A stretch of 64,000 nucleotides of DNA, from assembly GCF_026213295.1 (NCBI RefSeq), contig NC_079417.1, positions 1,634,241-1,698,240 on the forward strand. Reading direction: 5' to 3'. Source of the stretch: Gadus chalcogrammus. Lineage: Eukaryota > Chordata > Actinopteri > Gadiformes > Gadidae. Shown piece after piece: positions 63,124 through 64,000 of the stretch (its first letter is position 1; every line of letters begins with the position of its first letter). Position numbers and translations under genes: made by a program. The notes beneath the pieces were generated by a model. The model had not been told where the DNA came from, made no database searches, and saw nothing but the letters and a program-made list of their open reading frames with translations.

Positions 63124-64000
63124 AGGATCTGGAGACCGCGGCTAACCTTAACCCTGGGTTAATCCTAGCCCGTAAACCCTGGGTTAAGCCTAGCCCATAA
63201 GCCCTGGGTAAACCCCAACCCTGGTTCACCCTAACCCATAAACCCTGGGTTCACCCTAACCCATAAACCTTGGGTTAACTCTAACCTCTAACCAAGCTGC
63301 CTTAGCTCCCTCTTGCTTCTTCAGCAGCATCAACATACCACTCACTCCCCCCCCCCCCCCCCATTCATTGATCTCTTTCATTCTACAAGCCCGCCCGACG
63401 CGTGGCCAGCCAACCAGTACTCAGGTGAAACCTTGGGGGGGGGAGGGGGGGGCAGCATCTCACCGTCATGTATCAGGGTTTGTTTGTTGAACATGGACAC
63501 AACAGATGCAGCGTTGTGGAACCTTCAGTGGGAGACCGACGTGGACCAGGCCTCCAGCGCCAGGGGACAGGCGCATGTCTGCGGCCCGCCAAATCACGAT
63601 AACACCCCGCTAAGGCCTCAAGCTAGCCTGGAAGACTCAGACGGCATTTGGGATCGGGAGGATAGACATGGATGTTTCTCAGTTCGCATAGGATGATGAA
63701 GGGACTATAATTGACATCTAAAAAACAACAATTATATCACAAACCAAACAAGTGGCATAAATGTTACTGATCCGTCCACTTGGAAATATTCCAGGAAGTC
63801 CTGCGAGGAATACAAGAAGGGAACTTGACGTGAGATACTTGATGTGGAAACAGAAAGCAATCCAGCAGAAGAGGAAGACCGTAGAATACCTTTCCCCCTG
63901 GTGTGTTTCTCTGTGGATGAATCAAGCAGACATGCACCTCTCTTTCAATCTGATCATTGATTTATATTGAATTAATGATATGCATCTGTTACAGGAGAGT
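63124..64000. other. slc40a1 3' region
   Basis: It begins with a short tandem of CCTGGGTTAA/ACCCTAACCCATAAA-like units (63150-63290), then poly-C and poly-G runs at 63345-63362 and 63436-63450, then unique sequence. No AATAAA was seen before the window end, so the 3' UTR may continue. No further gene is recognised. Confidence 0.55.

Overview
The window is genomic DNA from a ray-finned fish (teleost), probably an acanthomorph. It has spliced vertebrate-type genes with canonical GT/AG introns, long (CA)n/(GT)n arrays, a tRNA-derived SINE and several small teleost-style DNA transposons. Tandem repeats are extremely dense. That recalls gadiform (cod-like) genomes, but the species is inference.

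Layout. Positions 1-23876 carry the 5' end of a formin gene on the minus strand (fhod3-like: exons 1, 2 and 3 at 23712-23876, 17007-17113 and 11278-11342). The rest is long introns packed with microsatellites, minisatellites and small transposons, and the gene continues off the left edge. Positions 23877-25751 are a short divergent intergenic region holding a TTAA-flanked inverted-repeat element. Positions 25752-35347 hold an intact 12-exon slc6a19 (B0AT1-type neutral amino acid transporter, 623 aa deduced). Two intact 12-exon slc6a18-type genes follow (37107-43788 and 49670-57178, 615 aa each) in a recent tandem duplication. Between them lies a broken slc6a19 fragment (44489-47474) carried along by the duplication. 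Positions 58575-63123 hold an intact 8-coding-exon ferroportin gene (slc40a1-like, about 599 aa).

How the genes relate. slc6a19 and slc6a18 are Na+-coupled neutral amino acid transporters of brush-border epithelia, and the two genes are also neighbours in mammals. Ferroportin exports iron. No functional link with fhod3 is implied.

Main points of interest. (1) The second slc6a18 copy has lost the conserved Asn of the Na1 sodium site (GLGN to GLGS), and a neighbouring Na1 residue is changed Ala to Thr, although the reading frame is intact. (2) Splice sites are embedded in tandem repeats: slc6a19 has 10 tandem copies of its exon 4 donor (13 in the pseudogene), the slc6a18 genes have about 5 and 17 tandem copies of the exon 2 acceptor, and the exon 3 acceptor abuts a CA array. 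(3) Comparing the duplicated segments reveals three transposon insertions with filled and empty sites, including an hAT-type element inside the pseudogene exon.
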